This document shows positions 1 to 10,890 of a stretch of DNA of 64,000 nucleotides, piece by piece. The position numbers and the translations under genes were made by a program. The stretch comes from Pagrus major. Taxonomy: Eukaryota; Chordata; Actinopteri; Spariformes; Sparidae. The notes under the pieces are model-generated. The model worked only from the letters and a program-made list of their open reading frames with translations, did no database searches and was not told where the DNA came from. Position 1 is the stretch's first letter, and every line of letters starts with the position of its first letter. The stretch is taken from assembly GCF_040436345.1 (NCBI RefSeq), contig NC_133221.1, positions 4,543,663 to 4,607,662 on the forward strand, in the 5' to 3' direction.

Positions 1-779
1 ACTCGATTTAAGAATCACCTACAAATTGGATGATTGTATTCATTAAAACAGATTAAAGGGACATCCCGCTCTTCTCTTCCTCTGTTCAGACCTCATGAAC
101 TCAAAAATACATTTAAAAACAGACAAAGGTCCAGTAGGATTTCAGTCCAGACCGCGTGTGACCCGGTCTGTATGGAAACCTGTGAAACCTGCACTCGATC
201 AACACGCAGACTCCAGAGTCAGATCTGTGAAACCTTTTATTGTATGTGTGTGAAAACAGGAGCATCAAACACCTAATTTCCTTCATTTGGATGAATATTT
301 ATGAGCCAATTTGTGATTTTTCTGCACGAATTTAAGTGAAATTGTCTTTATTTATGTGTAAATATGAAGATATGTAGGGTGAGGGGTGAGTGGGTGCAGG
401 AGAACGCATACTTACTTAAATTATTATACCATATATAATTAATTATGGGAGTAGTACATGTTTATAGAAGACAAAGGTATAAAATTAAATTTAGCAGGAC
501 ATATTTGGTTATAAATTATATATATGTTTGTATGTTTATATATTTTATTTATCTATTTATTCATAAGTTATGATTAAATAAGGAAGCCCGTGCTGAATTA
601 TCATTTTAAGACTAATGGAGTGGGATTAGATAAATTAGAAGTAATTAAAACTGCCTGTTTTCTTATTCAATTCAATCAATCAATCAATAAAAAATATTCT
701 ACACCGGGTGTCCAGTTTTATTACCGTCCTTGCTTCTGTAAATATTAATTAAATAGGATAAAAACCCCTTTTAATCACG
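1..779. other. AT-rich upstream flank, no gene seen
   Basis: This stretch is AT-rich with short ORFs only and no recognisable coding exon. It contains runs such as repeated ATTTATTTAT-like motifs around 530-570 and a short (AATC)n run near 671-688. It lies 5' of the zbtb39 promoter. I see nothing else I can support here. Confidence 0.5.
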
Positions 780-1006
780 AGCATCTATTAATAACTTGGT
801 TGTCTCTGAACCTCCTTCCCTGCGATGACGCATCCGGACTGCAGGGGGCGCTTTCAGGGCGCTTTTTTTGTTGACATACGTCATCAACGCGCGACGGCCG
901 ATCAAAAAGGGATGTAATTACTGTAATTATGAGCTCCGTGGACGAGCACCAGTGAAAACATCTGAGCACAGGAGCGTCTTCGTCACCTTCAAACATCTTT
1001 CAATGG
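780..1006 (+). promoter_or_regulatory. zbtb39: zbtb39 promoter and non-coding first exon (putative)
   Basis: This is a locally GC- and CpG-rich island in an AT-rich flank. It contains a CTCF-like core CAGGGGGCGCT at about 842-852, a CRE-type half site ACGTCA at 878-883 followed by several CpGs, and a strong splice donor (ATGG|GTGAGT, GT at 1007-1008). The donor can splice to the acceptor at 2292-2293 just before the zbtb39 coding exon, so a 5' UTR exon ending at 1006 is likely. The transcription start itself is not visible. The role is inferred from position, base composition and the splice signals. Confidence 0.55.
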
Positions 1007-1550
1007 GTGAGTCGTAACAATGAGGCCGACGGGACGAAATAACGTGTCGATATGTTTTTTTTAAAAACGTTTAAATGTGTAAAAAACAATAAAATGTGTG
1101 TGGTTGTAGCTGCTGGTGAACAGAGTTACCACAATGTGTCTGTGACTGTCTGGAAACACTGGTGCAGCTCGGTTAGCTTCACGTTGGACTGCTGCAAGTG
1201 AAACCAACGTGTAGGAGATAAAACACAAGAAGTCTGGTGTCATTCTGCGATTCACAGGAACAAATGTGTTTGTTTGTGTTTGTATGGACACTAAACCAGA
1301 GCTTCATTCGTCGCTACATCGCTGTCTGTACTGACACTTCAGTTACAGATTCATTTATTTTAACACATGTGTGTCCTGAAGTGTTTTAAGTTGTTTAATG
1401 CATCCAGATCTGGTGACAGTGCTCATGTGCCAGCTGTCTGTGTTTGTTAGTCTGCATTTCTAAATATTCAAACTTCACTATCAATAAAATCAGATGTTTA
1501 TTGTTCAAAGTAATCTTTAAAAAAGTCAAAGTAGTCTTTGCTGATGCATT

Positions 1551-1620
1551 ACAGGACAGATTTATTTGTATAGCACCTCTCAACAACAGGGCAATTATAA
1601 AAAATACATACAAAGAAGGG
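1551..1620. mobile_element. Dispersed fish repeat fragment in zbtb39 intron
   Basis: The segment contains the words TTTATTTGTATAGCAC and CAACAACAGGGCAATT. These resemble the widespread fish retroelement tail that reads roughly 'ATTTATTTGTATAGCACATTTCA..CAAGGCAATTCAAAGTGC'. The match is from memory and the family name is not assigned. It lies in the large 5' intron of zbtb39 (about 1007-2293). Confidence 0.45.
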
Positions 1621-2329
1621 ATTTTAAATACAAGAGAAGATAAAAAATGTATTGTGTAGTGTGAAATATAAAAGTGGTAATGCTGACCAATAAAAGAACT
1701 AAGGGTTGGAGTGGATCTCAAGTTTTCTGGGAGTTTGTCACAGATTTATGTTGCACAAAAACTGAATGCTGCTTCTCTGTTTTTAGTTTTTTTTTAGTCA
1801 AACATTAATGTAAAGCAACAATTTGTAACTTCCCAGAGAAAGATAGTTAATTGTTACTGACGCTATGCGTTGGTGTCCAACCTGAGCTGCCAGACCAAAG
1901 TGTCGGTACTGTGACGACCCAGGTAGGAGACTCAACAGTCAACTCTTTCTTTCTCCGGGAAGTTGCATTTTGTTTATGAATGTTTGACTCAAGAAATGTT
2001 AGGAGAATTCCCACAGTTCTCATTTTTTATGACTAATCTACGAGAAGTTTGTCTAATATCACATACTGTAGTCTGATTTAAGGATTATTCGATACATGGT
2101 AGTTGCTGCATGGTAGTGGATCTATTTAAGTTATCTAGAGGAAATTCCTGTATTTTTTTATATTGCAGTACAGTTTATATATCGCAGAAAATCAAACTTT
2201 GCAATGTCAGTTTTTCCAATATCTTGCAGCCCTTGTATGCACCACACATATTCTTCTTCCGCTCTGCTCTGACTGTCTCGTCTCTTCCTGCAGTTGCACT
2301 GTAGCCCACCAGGAGCTGCAGCAGCAGGG

Positions 2330-4046
2330 ATGAGGATCCGGCTGCAGAGTCCCGGCCACGCTGCCAGCCTTCTCGCTGAGCTCAACCGCTGCCGACAATC
2401 CCGTCGATACTGTGATGTGTTCCTACAAGTTGGCAACCGCACGTTCGCAGCGCACCGTGCGGTGCTGGCTTGCGCCGGGACGTACTTCCGCAACCTGTTC
2501 GCTCGGGCTCCGGCCTCGTCCACCACGGCCTTCTCTTTGGAGTTCATCTCCCCGGCCAACTTTGAGAGGGTGCTGACGTTTGTCTACACGGGGGACATCT
2601 TGACTGATCTCATAGATGTTGGGGTGCTGTATGAGCTAGCTGAGAGGCTGGGCATCAGTGAACTGGTGAGGGCTTGTCATGCTACTTTTCCTGACCTGCA
2701 GACTTCTGTGTCTGCAAACTGTAAAGCAGCCGGTTCTGGAGATCTCCCCCTGGACTCCAGCATGGTGGCTGCTGCGGCATCCACAGTGGCTTCTGTATCT
2801 GCATCGTCTGCGTGTTCCTCTGCCGCCTCCTGCTCATCTCTGTCTTCGTCTGCTGCCCCGACACCCGCCGCCGCTCCCTCGCCTCTCTTCCTAACCAGGA
2901 CAGCGAGGGACAGCCGTGAAGCTCACACTGGGGCCCTGTCTCTGGACCTGAAGGCAGAAGACGTCCAGTCTCACATCGGCTATGGGCAGATGGCGGCAGA
3001 TCATCAACCACCAGAAGGACACAGTCTTTTAAGCAGCGGCCATTCCAGTCAGTGTGATGGCGTGCTGCCTCTGGGGCCAGTGCTCCAGCTGAAGACGGAG
3101 CAGGTGCTGGAGGAAGAGGAGGCAGGAGGCAGCTGTGATGGTGACAGAGACAGACGAATGGTTTCAGAGAGCGCAGGAAGCTCTCTGCCGCAGAGCAGCG
3201 ATGCTGCACCGTCTGACTCCTGCTCCTTCCCTGACTCTTCTGCTCAGCTCGGAGCTGAGGCCTGCGACCCGACATCATCCTCAGAAGAGCCTCCGGGCAG
3301 CCTGGAGGGAGCACCACTGGAGGGCAGGCTGACGTTTGGAGAGGTGGAGGAGGGAGAGAATGAGGACGAGAGGGAGGCTCTGCAAGGTAATGGAGCAATG
3401 GAGGGCACAGAGGAGGAGCAGTGGAGACAGCTGGCAGGCGAAATCATCGAGCTGAGCGACGATGAGAACTTCATGGAGGAGGCAGATGAAGAGGATGATG
3501 AAGATGACCTTGTGTGTGTTGAGAATGGAGGAGGCGGGAACTCGAGCAGCCAGGTAATGTTTGTATTCATCAACACTGAAACATTTGGGGTAAATTTGAG
3601 TCCACGCAACAGAAATAATGTTCTTCTCTCCTCCAGGTGACGGGGAATGTGTTGACATGTAAAGCCTGCGCAGTGCCTCTCCCAGTTGACTCGGCTGCCG
3701 TCAGAAGACACGCAGAGACCCACCTGACGGAGCTCGGGCTCTGCAGAGTGTGCGGAGCCTCGTTCCAGGACCGTGCCGCCGGTGTCACCCACTGCCTCTC
3801 GCACGTCGGGGTGCAGCTCTTCACCTGCGACATGTGTCACTCGCATTTCTGCAGCCAAAACAAACTGCTGCGCCACCATCGCCAGACCGCCTCCAGTTAC
3901 GCAATACCACAAGGGGCGCTGACCAGCAGCAGCCAAGGCCTGAGCTCCGAGCTGCAGTGTGCCGTGTGCGCCAAAGCTCTCAGCAAGGACTTCCAGGTTA
4001 GTGTTTTCTGCACAGTTTCAGGTCACTTTTACACATTTGTTGACAA

Positions 4047-4095
<49 letters not shown>

Positions 4096-5382
4096 ATAAT
4101 CTGTCTGCGTATGTGATTGGCACATCAGGCACACAGAAGGTTAATAATAATTATATTAAAAAAATGTGAAATTAAAATATCCTTTCTTTGTTTGAACACT
4201 TAAAAACACAAATAAAATGGAAAGCTGTGTAAAATGAAACATACAGCGTGTTGAGGCGTCTGTTGTTTGTATGTAATTAACACCAGAGAACTGATTTCGC
4301 AGAGAGACATCTGACAGTTACTGAAATCAAGAATATGGAATGACTCTTGAACCAACTGTTTCGCCCTCTGCTCTGCTCATTTCATATTTTGTTTACCTCC
4401 TTCACAGACTGTCAAAGACCACCTGCTGAGCCACGTGTGTGCGCAGAGCCTGAGCTGCGGTGTGTGTCACCTCCCCCAGCTCTCCTTGTGCTCCCTGCTG
4501 TGGCACGCCCTCGCCCACCTGTCTCTGCCCGTCTTCACCTGCCCACACTGCGCCCGCTGCTTCGTAGAGCGCTCCCTGCTGGACAGACACATGACTGCGC
4601 ACGCCGACGAGGCAACGGCTAAAGAGAGGGAGCTGAGGGCTCTCAGAGTCGGGGCAGATGGAGCGGGTGGAGGTGGGAATGCAGGAGTGGAGGAGCTGCA
4701 TTGCTTCCTGTGCCCACAGACTTTCCGCTCCTCCTCTGCGTTTCAGTACCACCTCAGCCTGCACACCACCGAGTCCCTGGGGAGCGGTGGAGGTGTCGGG
4801 GGGCAGGGCTGGCTGGGCAAACGTAAAGCCGACCAGTCTCTGGAGTGCCCTCCGTCTTCCTGCTCCTCCTCCTCTCCGCGGGAGGTCGGCGGCCTCGTTA
4901 AAATGAGCAACCTGGGTTTGGGGCTGGGGATGGGCTTCAGCGTGCCAGAGAAGTTCTTTCAAGGGTCGATGCACAGCCTGTCCTCTGGGATCCTGACCAA
5001 CGGGAGCGCAGGGCAGGACGGGGGAGTCGGAGCAGCAGGCGTCCGTGGGAAGTGGTACCGCTGTCGCTACTGCGGTAAACGCTTCGCCCACTCGGGTGAG
5101 TTCACCTATCACCTCCGCATCCACACCGGGGAGAAGCCGTACCAGTGCAAAGTCTGCCTGCGCTTCTTCAGGGGCCGCTCCACCATGATCTGCCACCTGA
5201 AGACGCACGCCGGCGCTCTCATGTACCGCTGCACCGTCTGCGGCCTTTACTTCTCCACACTGAAGCTGGTGTCGTCACATATGGAGCTGCACAAAGACCA
5301 CCTGCCCCCGGACTTCAACATCGAGCAGACCTTCATGTACAATGATCACTCGAAAGAACCGCTGCCCACCATGGACACCTGA
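2330..5382 (+). CDS. zbtb39: Zbtb39: BTB/POZ and C2H2 zinc-finger protein, 3 coding exons, 852 aa
   Basis: Coding exons are 2330-3553, 3637-3996 and 4408-5382. All junctions are GT-AG and keep frame (408 + 120 + 324 codons plus stop). Residues about 1-120 form a BTB/POZ domain (CDVFLQVGNRTFAAHRAVLA; FVYTGDILTDLIDVGVLYEL) that closely matches remembered human ZBTB39. A Ser/Ala-rich linker and a strongly acidic segment (about residues 345-400) follow. About ten C2H2 fingers come next. Finger 3 lacks its last His, finger 4 is split by an intron, and the last three (CRYCGKRF, CKVCLRFF, CTVCGLYF) are joined by a TGEKPY linker. The product is a probable nuclear DNA-binding transcription regulator; its targets are unknown. 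The start is the ATG aligned with the human N-terminus; the frame stays open to the 5' end of this exon (2294) but has no other ATG there. Human ZBTB39 is shorter (about 712 aa) and, as I recall, has an unsplit CDS. Confidence 0.9.
3554..3636 (+). other. zbtb39: 83-bp zbtb39 intron
   Basis: This is a short intron with donor CAG|GTAATG and acceptor CTCCTCCAG|GTG. Read through, it keeps the frame open for 28 codons and then stops at TGA 3638-3640. A retained intron would therefore give a BTB-only protein without zinc fingers. Confidence 0.8.
4051..4092. repeat. (GA)n microsatellite in zbtb39 intron
   Basis: About 21 perfect GA units lie inside the intron 3997-4407. Short apparent ORFs full of Glu-Arg here come only from this repeat. 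Confidence 0.97.
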
Positions 5383-5465
5383 TCAGCCTGGTGTACCTTT
5401 CTTTCCCTCCTCTGACACTTCCTGTGTGTCTGGTTGTTGTGGACCACATACTGCATATCATAGAG

Positions 5466-6923
5466 TAGGGCTGCAACTATCGATTACTTTTTTGATTAAT
5501 CGATTAATCGTTTAGGTGTAAAATGTCAAAATAACGACTGTTGCAATGGAGAGCAGCAGGGATGACGTATGTTTGTAGGCCAATCCGGATGTTAGCATCA
5601 TCCTAGTTCCCTCAACAAAAAGCCTGTTGGTTTTTTTTAAATTGGATTTTGAATTATTCTACAAAATAAGCTCTTAAGTTAATGATGCTTAATGACACTT
5701 GATGTTTTATTAATCCTCACAGATCAACACCACTTTTGTGATTAATGAAGCGTAAATATACCAGAAGTAAAAAGGTACGAACTACGTCATGGTAGCATGA
5801 CTTAAACGTCACCACCACTGAGGATCTTATGATACTATCCACACTTTACTTTAAACTGATCAACCTACAAGTCGTAAACTTAAAGTCACAATAGTTTGCA
5901 GCTGAAGTCGCAGATGAATCATCATGTTTGGTATCATAACGTTTTATGTGCCCGACAACCTCTGTAGTCTCGCTTGGTAGCAACCGCCTTCTGTTAAGGT
6001 ACGTAAACATATTTTTTTTGTATAAAACATAAACATCTCTTAAAGGTACAGGTCACCCAAAAATTGCTGATGGAAAGTCAGCAAAAAAGCGTTGCAGCAT
6101 TCATTTGATTTGTTTTAAAACACAAAAAACTAAAGAAAGAAAATGGCTCCATACGTCTCGTCCAGTCTCGGCCCTGAGATTCCCAAACTGATTTGAAAAG
6201 ATGTTATTTACACCATCGACGGTTGGTCGAGCTCTTCAGATACAATGTGCGGTAACAGTTTTATCTTATCAGCTACAGTGAAGATTTCATCTTAAAAAAG
6301 GGTGTAAATGACATCTTTTCATATCAATTTGAGCTCTCTGGGCTTCTGGAGACTTGTGGAGCCATTTTTTGTGTTTTCTGTCTGTTGGTGTTTTTTATGT
6401 TTTATAACAAGTCTCCAGCTTCTTCGGTTGTTTAGGAGAACGCTGCAACATTGTTTTGCTGTCAAGCTCCAAAAATATTTTGTGGACCACGAAACTTCAC
6501 CTGACTTTCCATCAGTATGGGGGTGAGGAGATAATGACTGAATTACATTTTTTGTTGAACTTATCCTTTAAGCCTGTGTCAACTACAGACCTTATTTTCT
6601 AGGACATCTAACTGAAAACCCATTAAAAAAAACCTCACTGACTTTGAGATGGTTTTATGAGTCATTCCTGCAGCAGCTCTGTTGCCCTGAGTCTGAGGTG
6701 AAATCTTCAGATAGCTTGTTTTGTCCAAACCCCAAAGATATCCAGTTTAAAAATTACATTTAACAGCGAAAAAAGCTGCAAATCCTCACATTTAAGAAGC
6801 TGGAGCAAGAGAATGTTTGCATTTTTTAATAATAAACGACCTGAACGACTTAATCGATTATCAAAACTGTTGCAGATTACTGTTCTGTTAATCAACCGAT
6901 CGATGGATCGTGTCAGCTCTGTA
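5466..6923. mobile_element. Miniature transposon with ATCGATTAATCG ends, interrupted
   Basis: The left end TAGGGCTGCAACTATCGATT and the right end (about 6700-6923) match the two ends of a very common percomorph miniature element. The right end has TTTGTCCAAACCCCAAAGAT, CATTTAAGAAGCTGGA and ATCGATTATCAAAACTGTTG, and closes with AGCTCTGTA. The body is interrupted by a second element at 6040-6571. A copy in the opposite orientation lies at 44860-45179. The family identity is from memory. Confidence 0.6.
6040..6571. mobile_element. Foldback element, copy 1 (TTAAAGG...CCTTTAA)
   Basis: It is bounded by TTAAAGG and CCTTTAA, which suggests a TTAA target site. The left end continues GGTCACCCAAAAATTG, like a widespread fish miniature-transposon terminus. 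Inner arms are inverted: GATGGAAAGTCAG and CGTTGCAGC on the left face GCTGCAAC and CTGACTTTCCATC on the right. It is homologous to the copy at 11743-12379 and sits within the larger element 5466-6923. Confidence 0.65.
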
Positions 6924-7605
6924 ATAGACGTAGACTTTTAGAATGTAGTGGACATATTACCTGTCAGATGCTGTTCACTGACTCAGCCTGTGTTGGAGGT
7001 TGAGTCCGTTTGAACTAAGATTAAAAAGACGCCACACGGTGGCAGTGTATCCTGTTGTGTGTCAGTGAAAGAAGGGAAGCTGTTTGTCCTGCAGCGCTCT
7101 GAACAAGTCTGTATCTTTATAACTTAAATATCAGGATAGGTTTTTATGTCAGTGATTGATGATTATTACACTGTTATTAAAAGTAGCACCTCATTGTAGC
7201 ATAGAAATTATTTTCTTATATTTGCAGTCACTATTTTCACACACTGATTTTTTTAAACGTCTTTTACAGTTTTCACGTCACTGTTACAACACGACCAGCC
7301 ACGTAAAAAAGTTTTACTCGTCCGTCACTGAAGCATAAAAACATGTTTTCGATGTTTAGGGGAGAATATGCCATTTAGTCACATGCTGTGTTCGCGTGTC
7401 GAGAGCGTGTGAAGCATGTCGTGCTGTAAAAACATGATATTTAAGTGCCCATCACATTTTTTTTTTTTTTGTGTAATACTTGTGTCTTACCTCATATTTA
7501 TGACAGCAGTGTAACTATTTATTTTTATGCCTTTATACATTTCATTATCTGTTTCTGAAACAATCTATGAATGTTGGTCTTTTTTAAATATTGTTTTTAA
7601 AAAGA

Positions 7606-7618
7606 AATAAATAATAAA
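7606..7618 (+). terminator. zbtb39: Candidate zbtb39 polyadenylation signals
   Basis: There are two AATAAA hexamers, at 7606-7611 and 7613-7618. They lie 2.2 kb beyond the stop codon on the coding strand. The assignment is inferred from position only. Confidence 0.35.
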
Positions 7619-8183
7619 AATGCCTCTAGGAAAGACTGTTATCACCCCTCAATGATTTTTTTAATCTGTTTTGGTTGTGTTTTTCCATCCATCATCAGAA
7701 TTTCAGTGATGAACTTGCAGAATTGTGCGTCGTATTGTGACCCCTCCCGCTTCAAGGGGCTCGTGACCTTTAACCTTTTTAAAAGCCCCATCTCTTCCTG
7801 TTATTGTGCCATCTGTGGACTGACACCTCCCCTCTCTTTCCTTTTTCTGCCTTCTTATCATCTAAACTGTTGAACGTGACACATTCCAGACGGAGACAGA
7901 AATGGAAGTTAAATGTAATAAAGAGAGGAGAGATAGCTGAAGTGCAAGAACAGCAAAGTGTGTCGGTAAAATAAACACAACAAGCTTCCCAACATGCATG
8001 TTCCCCCGAACTTTTTTTATTGCTCTAATCTGGTGGTATGATAACAGAGTAAAAAAAAAAAAATCAACTCTCCAGCTGAAGCGGACGGAGTTTTATTGCA
8101 TTTTTGTTTTTTACAAGCGTCAGCAGGCGTAGACGACAGCAGCATCCAGAAACAGATAAATAAGCGTTAAGTAATGTGCACTT

Positions 8184-8189
8184 TTTATT
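8184..8189 (-). terminator. gpr182: Candidate gpr182 polyadenylation signal
   Basis: TTTATT on the given strand reads AATAAA on the gpr182 strand, about 470 bp after the stop codon. Further TTTATT words lie nearby (around 8014 and 8091), so the site used is uncertain. Confidence 0.35.
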
Positions 8190-8653
8190 TATCTGTTAGA
8201 TTTGTGATGAATCAAAAACACTCGTCTTTTCAGTTACATTTTCACATTTTGCAAGATGTTTATGTATTTTGCTCTTATCTGGCGCTGGAGGATACAGCAG
8301 GCTTGTTTACACACATTCCTGGTGTGGCACTACTCTTCCCCCCCGTGCTGTGCCATGAGATTTAGGAAGGTTGCCATGAGTTCCTGTGGGAGCTGAGCAG
8401 CTTTGAGGGGGAAAAAAAAAGAAACATTTCCTGCCTTCCTCTGTTTAAAACGGTGATCAGATACATGATAAAACAAACAGGAAGTGGATTATTAGGTGTT
8501 TTGGTGAGAACCATCTGTCACGCAACAGACGGCACAATGAGTCTTTGACCACCAGAGTGAGATGACATGTAAAATCTTCACCTCTGCTCTTCTGAAGCAC
8601 CAACGCTGGATTCAGTTCTGTCAAATCTTTTCTTCACTTTAAGCCTCTTTTTC

Positions 8654-9745
8654 TTATGAGCCGACGTCAGACTGGCTGGTGCTGGCGTTACTTAGCTTGC
8701 GTTGCTTCCCCGGGTTTCCCCCGTCTCCGTTGAGAGCGTTGGGCTGGGTCCCTGCACCCAGCTGGCCCTCAGTTCCCTCTCTGGGTAAGTACGTCACCAC
8801 AGTGTTGATCAGGTTGTTGCGGAAGCTCTTGCTGAGGAAGTTGTAGAGGATGGGGTTGGCGACGCAGTGGAACAGAGACAGGCTCTGCACCACGCTGAAC
8901 GAGAAGTAAAGGACTTCCACCGTGTTGCAGCTGAAGATGTAGGGGTTGATGTCGTCTATGATCATAAGGAACATGACCATGTGGTAGGGCAGCCAGCACA
9001 TGACAAACACCAGGGAGTACACGTGCACCAGCCACACCTCCCGGCGGCCCTGCACATCCTGCGCAGTTTGAACTGCGCGAGCGATCAGCACGTTACAGGT
9101 GATGATGACGGCGGCCGGGCCCAGGAACTGGAAGAGCAGGCACAGGAACTCCACAGTGACGAACCACTCGATGAAGTGGTGCTCGGGCATCATGTAACAG
9201 CCGGGCTCGTCCCACTCTAGAAGATCCACGTGGACGTTCTCCATCAGAGCCAGGAACAAGGAGAACGTCCACAGGCCTCCGCAGAGCACCCAGCGGCGCC
9301 GGCCCACCACAGGGAAGAAGGCGGGAAACGTGGGTCTGGTCAGGGACAGATAACGCTCCAGGGTCATGAAGGCCAGGAATAAGGAGCTGCTGTAGAAGTT
9401 GACCACATAGATGAGGTTGGTGACCTTGCAGAGGAAGCGACCCCACAGCCAAACCTTGTCCATGGTCACCTCCATCATGAAGAAAGGCAGGATCACAATC
9501 ACCATCAGGTCCGACAGGCTCACGTTGATGATGCAGAAGAGGACCCCGCTGGCCGAGTGGCGTCGACGCCAGTTGACCCAAACGACCAGCAAGTTCTCCA
9601 GCAGGCCCACCATGAAGACGAAAAGGTAGAGCAGGAAGAGGGCGACGCGCCGATTGTTGGCATCCAGCTCGATGCTGCACTCGTAGACGAACCACGGCGT
9701 GCCATTGAGGTGGTCCAGTGAGATGTTGTGCTCGTGGGCGCTCAT
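8654..9745 (-). CDS. gpr182: Gpr182 (atypical chemokine receptor-like GPCR), 363 aa
   Basis: This is a single coding exon with seven hydrophobic segments. Residues 7-9 (NIS) and 14-16 (NGT) are N-glycosylation sequons in a short extracellular N-terminus. Class A landmarks are present: ENLLVV in TM1 (Asn 51), LSDL in TM2, Cys 106 before TM3, ERY at 130-132 in place of DRY, MCWLPYH in TM6, and NPILYNF in TM7 followed by SFRNNLINTVV. The 'LLENLLVV..VNWR', 'MCWLPYH' and 'NPILYNFLS' blocks match remembered human GPR182. The family is an endothelial plasma-membrane receptor proposed to scavenge chemokines; that role is known from the family, not seen here. I chose the ATG at 9745 because the sequence just upstream (polypyrimidine then CTCCAG|ACC) looks like a 3' splice site, so a 5' UTR exon is likely. 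The tail is Ser/Thr-rich. It converges on zbtb39. Confidence 0.93.
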   Translation of the reverse strand: MSAHEHNISLDHLNGTPWFVYECSIELDANNRRVALFLLYLFVFMVGLLENLLVVWVNWRRRHSASGVLFCIINVSLSDLMVIVILPFFMMEVTMDKVWLWGRFLCKVTNLIYVVNFYSSSLFLAFMTLERYLSLTRPTFPAFFPVVGRRRWVLCGGLWTFSLFLALMENVHVDLLEWDEPGCYMMPEHHFIEWFVTVEFLCLLFQFLGPAAVIITCNVLIARAVQTAQDVQGRREVWLVHVYSLVFVMCWLPYHMVMFLMIIDDINPYIFSCNTVEVLYFSFSVVQSLSLFHCVANPILYNFLSKSFRNNLINTVVTYLPREGTEGQLGAGTQPNALNGDGGNPGKQRKLSNASTSQSDVGS

Positions 9746-10082
9746 GGTCTGGAGTGAGAAGCAGAGGGAAATTGTTTCATATCTGGACATAGTTCAGGTT
9801 TACTTCGGGGTTAATCTGATTATGTTTTCAGGCGTTACATAACAGAAACACAGGAGGAGGAGGAGGGTGGCAGACGTGCTGGGTTGAAATGTTACTCAAA
9901 TGACACAACAGGTTGTTTAAAAAGCCATTTCACAACCTACAGCAGAAAGTATCAGTGTCTCACTGTCAGTGCATGCTTGGATTTGTTGACTCTGCCTAGT
10001 AACAGGTGATGCACAGGGGTTGCACAATATAGACTTTTATTAGCTGATCTGATATATCTGATTATTTCATATTTTTGTATTC

Positions 10083-10722
10083 TAAAGCAACATTATGTAG
10101 CTTTTTTATCTTAAAATAACAGCTTCAAAATCATTCTGATGGTACAGTGTCTGTAGTGGCGTTTCCATAAAGCATTTTGAAGAATATCGCATTAGAAATT
10201 TTATGGAAACTTCCTCAAAGTCCCAAAAAAACGTTTGTACCGTCGCTTGAGGTGGTTGTTGTCTTTTGCAAATCAGAGTTAATGCGCAAAAGGATCGATG
10301 GGAAACAGATTTTGCCGAATAAACTCGTAGCGAACGTTCAGCTCACATGACTGATCTGCTGTTTCCGCTGTCTGCATCCACGCGTGACGTGGCCACTTCG
10401 CCTACACCGCGTCATCCTCTGACGAAATTATGCTTTACGTAGCCGAGTTCATTCAAATCAGTTTATGGAAACGCACCAGAGTCGCATTTTGATTTTTTGC
10501 AAACTTTCAAAAGTTTGCTTAAAATTCTGTCTCAGCCACTCCGCCCCCCTGTCACTTGTTTCTGCACTGTGTAACTTCAGTGAGAGGGTCGGATCACCTA
10601 CATTACGTCTGACAATCTGTTACAGACCTGGGATTTGTGTTCACGACAGCGGTGTTGCACTCAGAAACTATGGGGGGTGCCAAATTCCACAAAATGCCAT
10701 TATCTACATAGTGTTGCTTTAA
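10083..10722. mobile_element. hAT-like miniature element with terminal inverted repeats
   Basis: The left end reads TAAAGCAACATTATGTAG, and the right end is its near-perfect inverse (complement TAAAGCAACACTATGTAG). The 640-bp interior has no open coding sequence of note. A similar single end (TAAAGCAACATTATGC) occurs near 23911. Classification as hAT-like is from the remembered fish family; the inverted ends are seen directly. Confidence 0.6.
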
Positions 10723-10890
10723 AATGAAGTTCATAACCTGTAGTTTATGCAGACTTGACAGTAAGAAAGACTAAGACTAAGATGATTTAATATTCAACAG
10801 TTCGAATTAGATTTGTTGTGTTAAACTGAATCCCTGGTGGAATAAACAACAACGTGTTTGGCTCTTTAGTCCACGCTGGACGGCTCTACC

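Larger units (their letters stand above)
5383..7620 (+). other. zbtb39: zbtb39 3' flank or 3' UTR with nested repeats
   Basis: There is no coding sequence here. Most of the stretch is repeat-derived (see elements at 5466-6923 and 6040-6571). Two overlapping-type polyadenylation hexamers occur at 7606-7611 and 7613-7618. The true 3' UTR length cannot be decided from sequence alone. Confidence 0.45.

Noticed and set aside
2294-2329. Upstream extension of Zbtb39 in the same open frame
   Set aside because: It starts with TTG right after a 3' splice site and has no ATG. The ATG at 2330 aligns with the known N-terminus of the family.
9746-9790. 15-residue N-terminal extension of Gpr182 with an ATG
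   Set aside because: The extra sequence reads as a polypyrimidine tract and a CAG acceptor, so it is more likely intron than coding. Transcript data could still overturn this.
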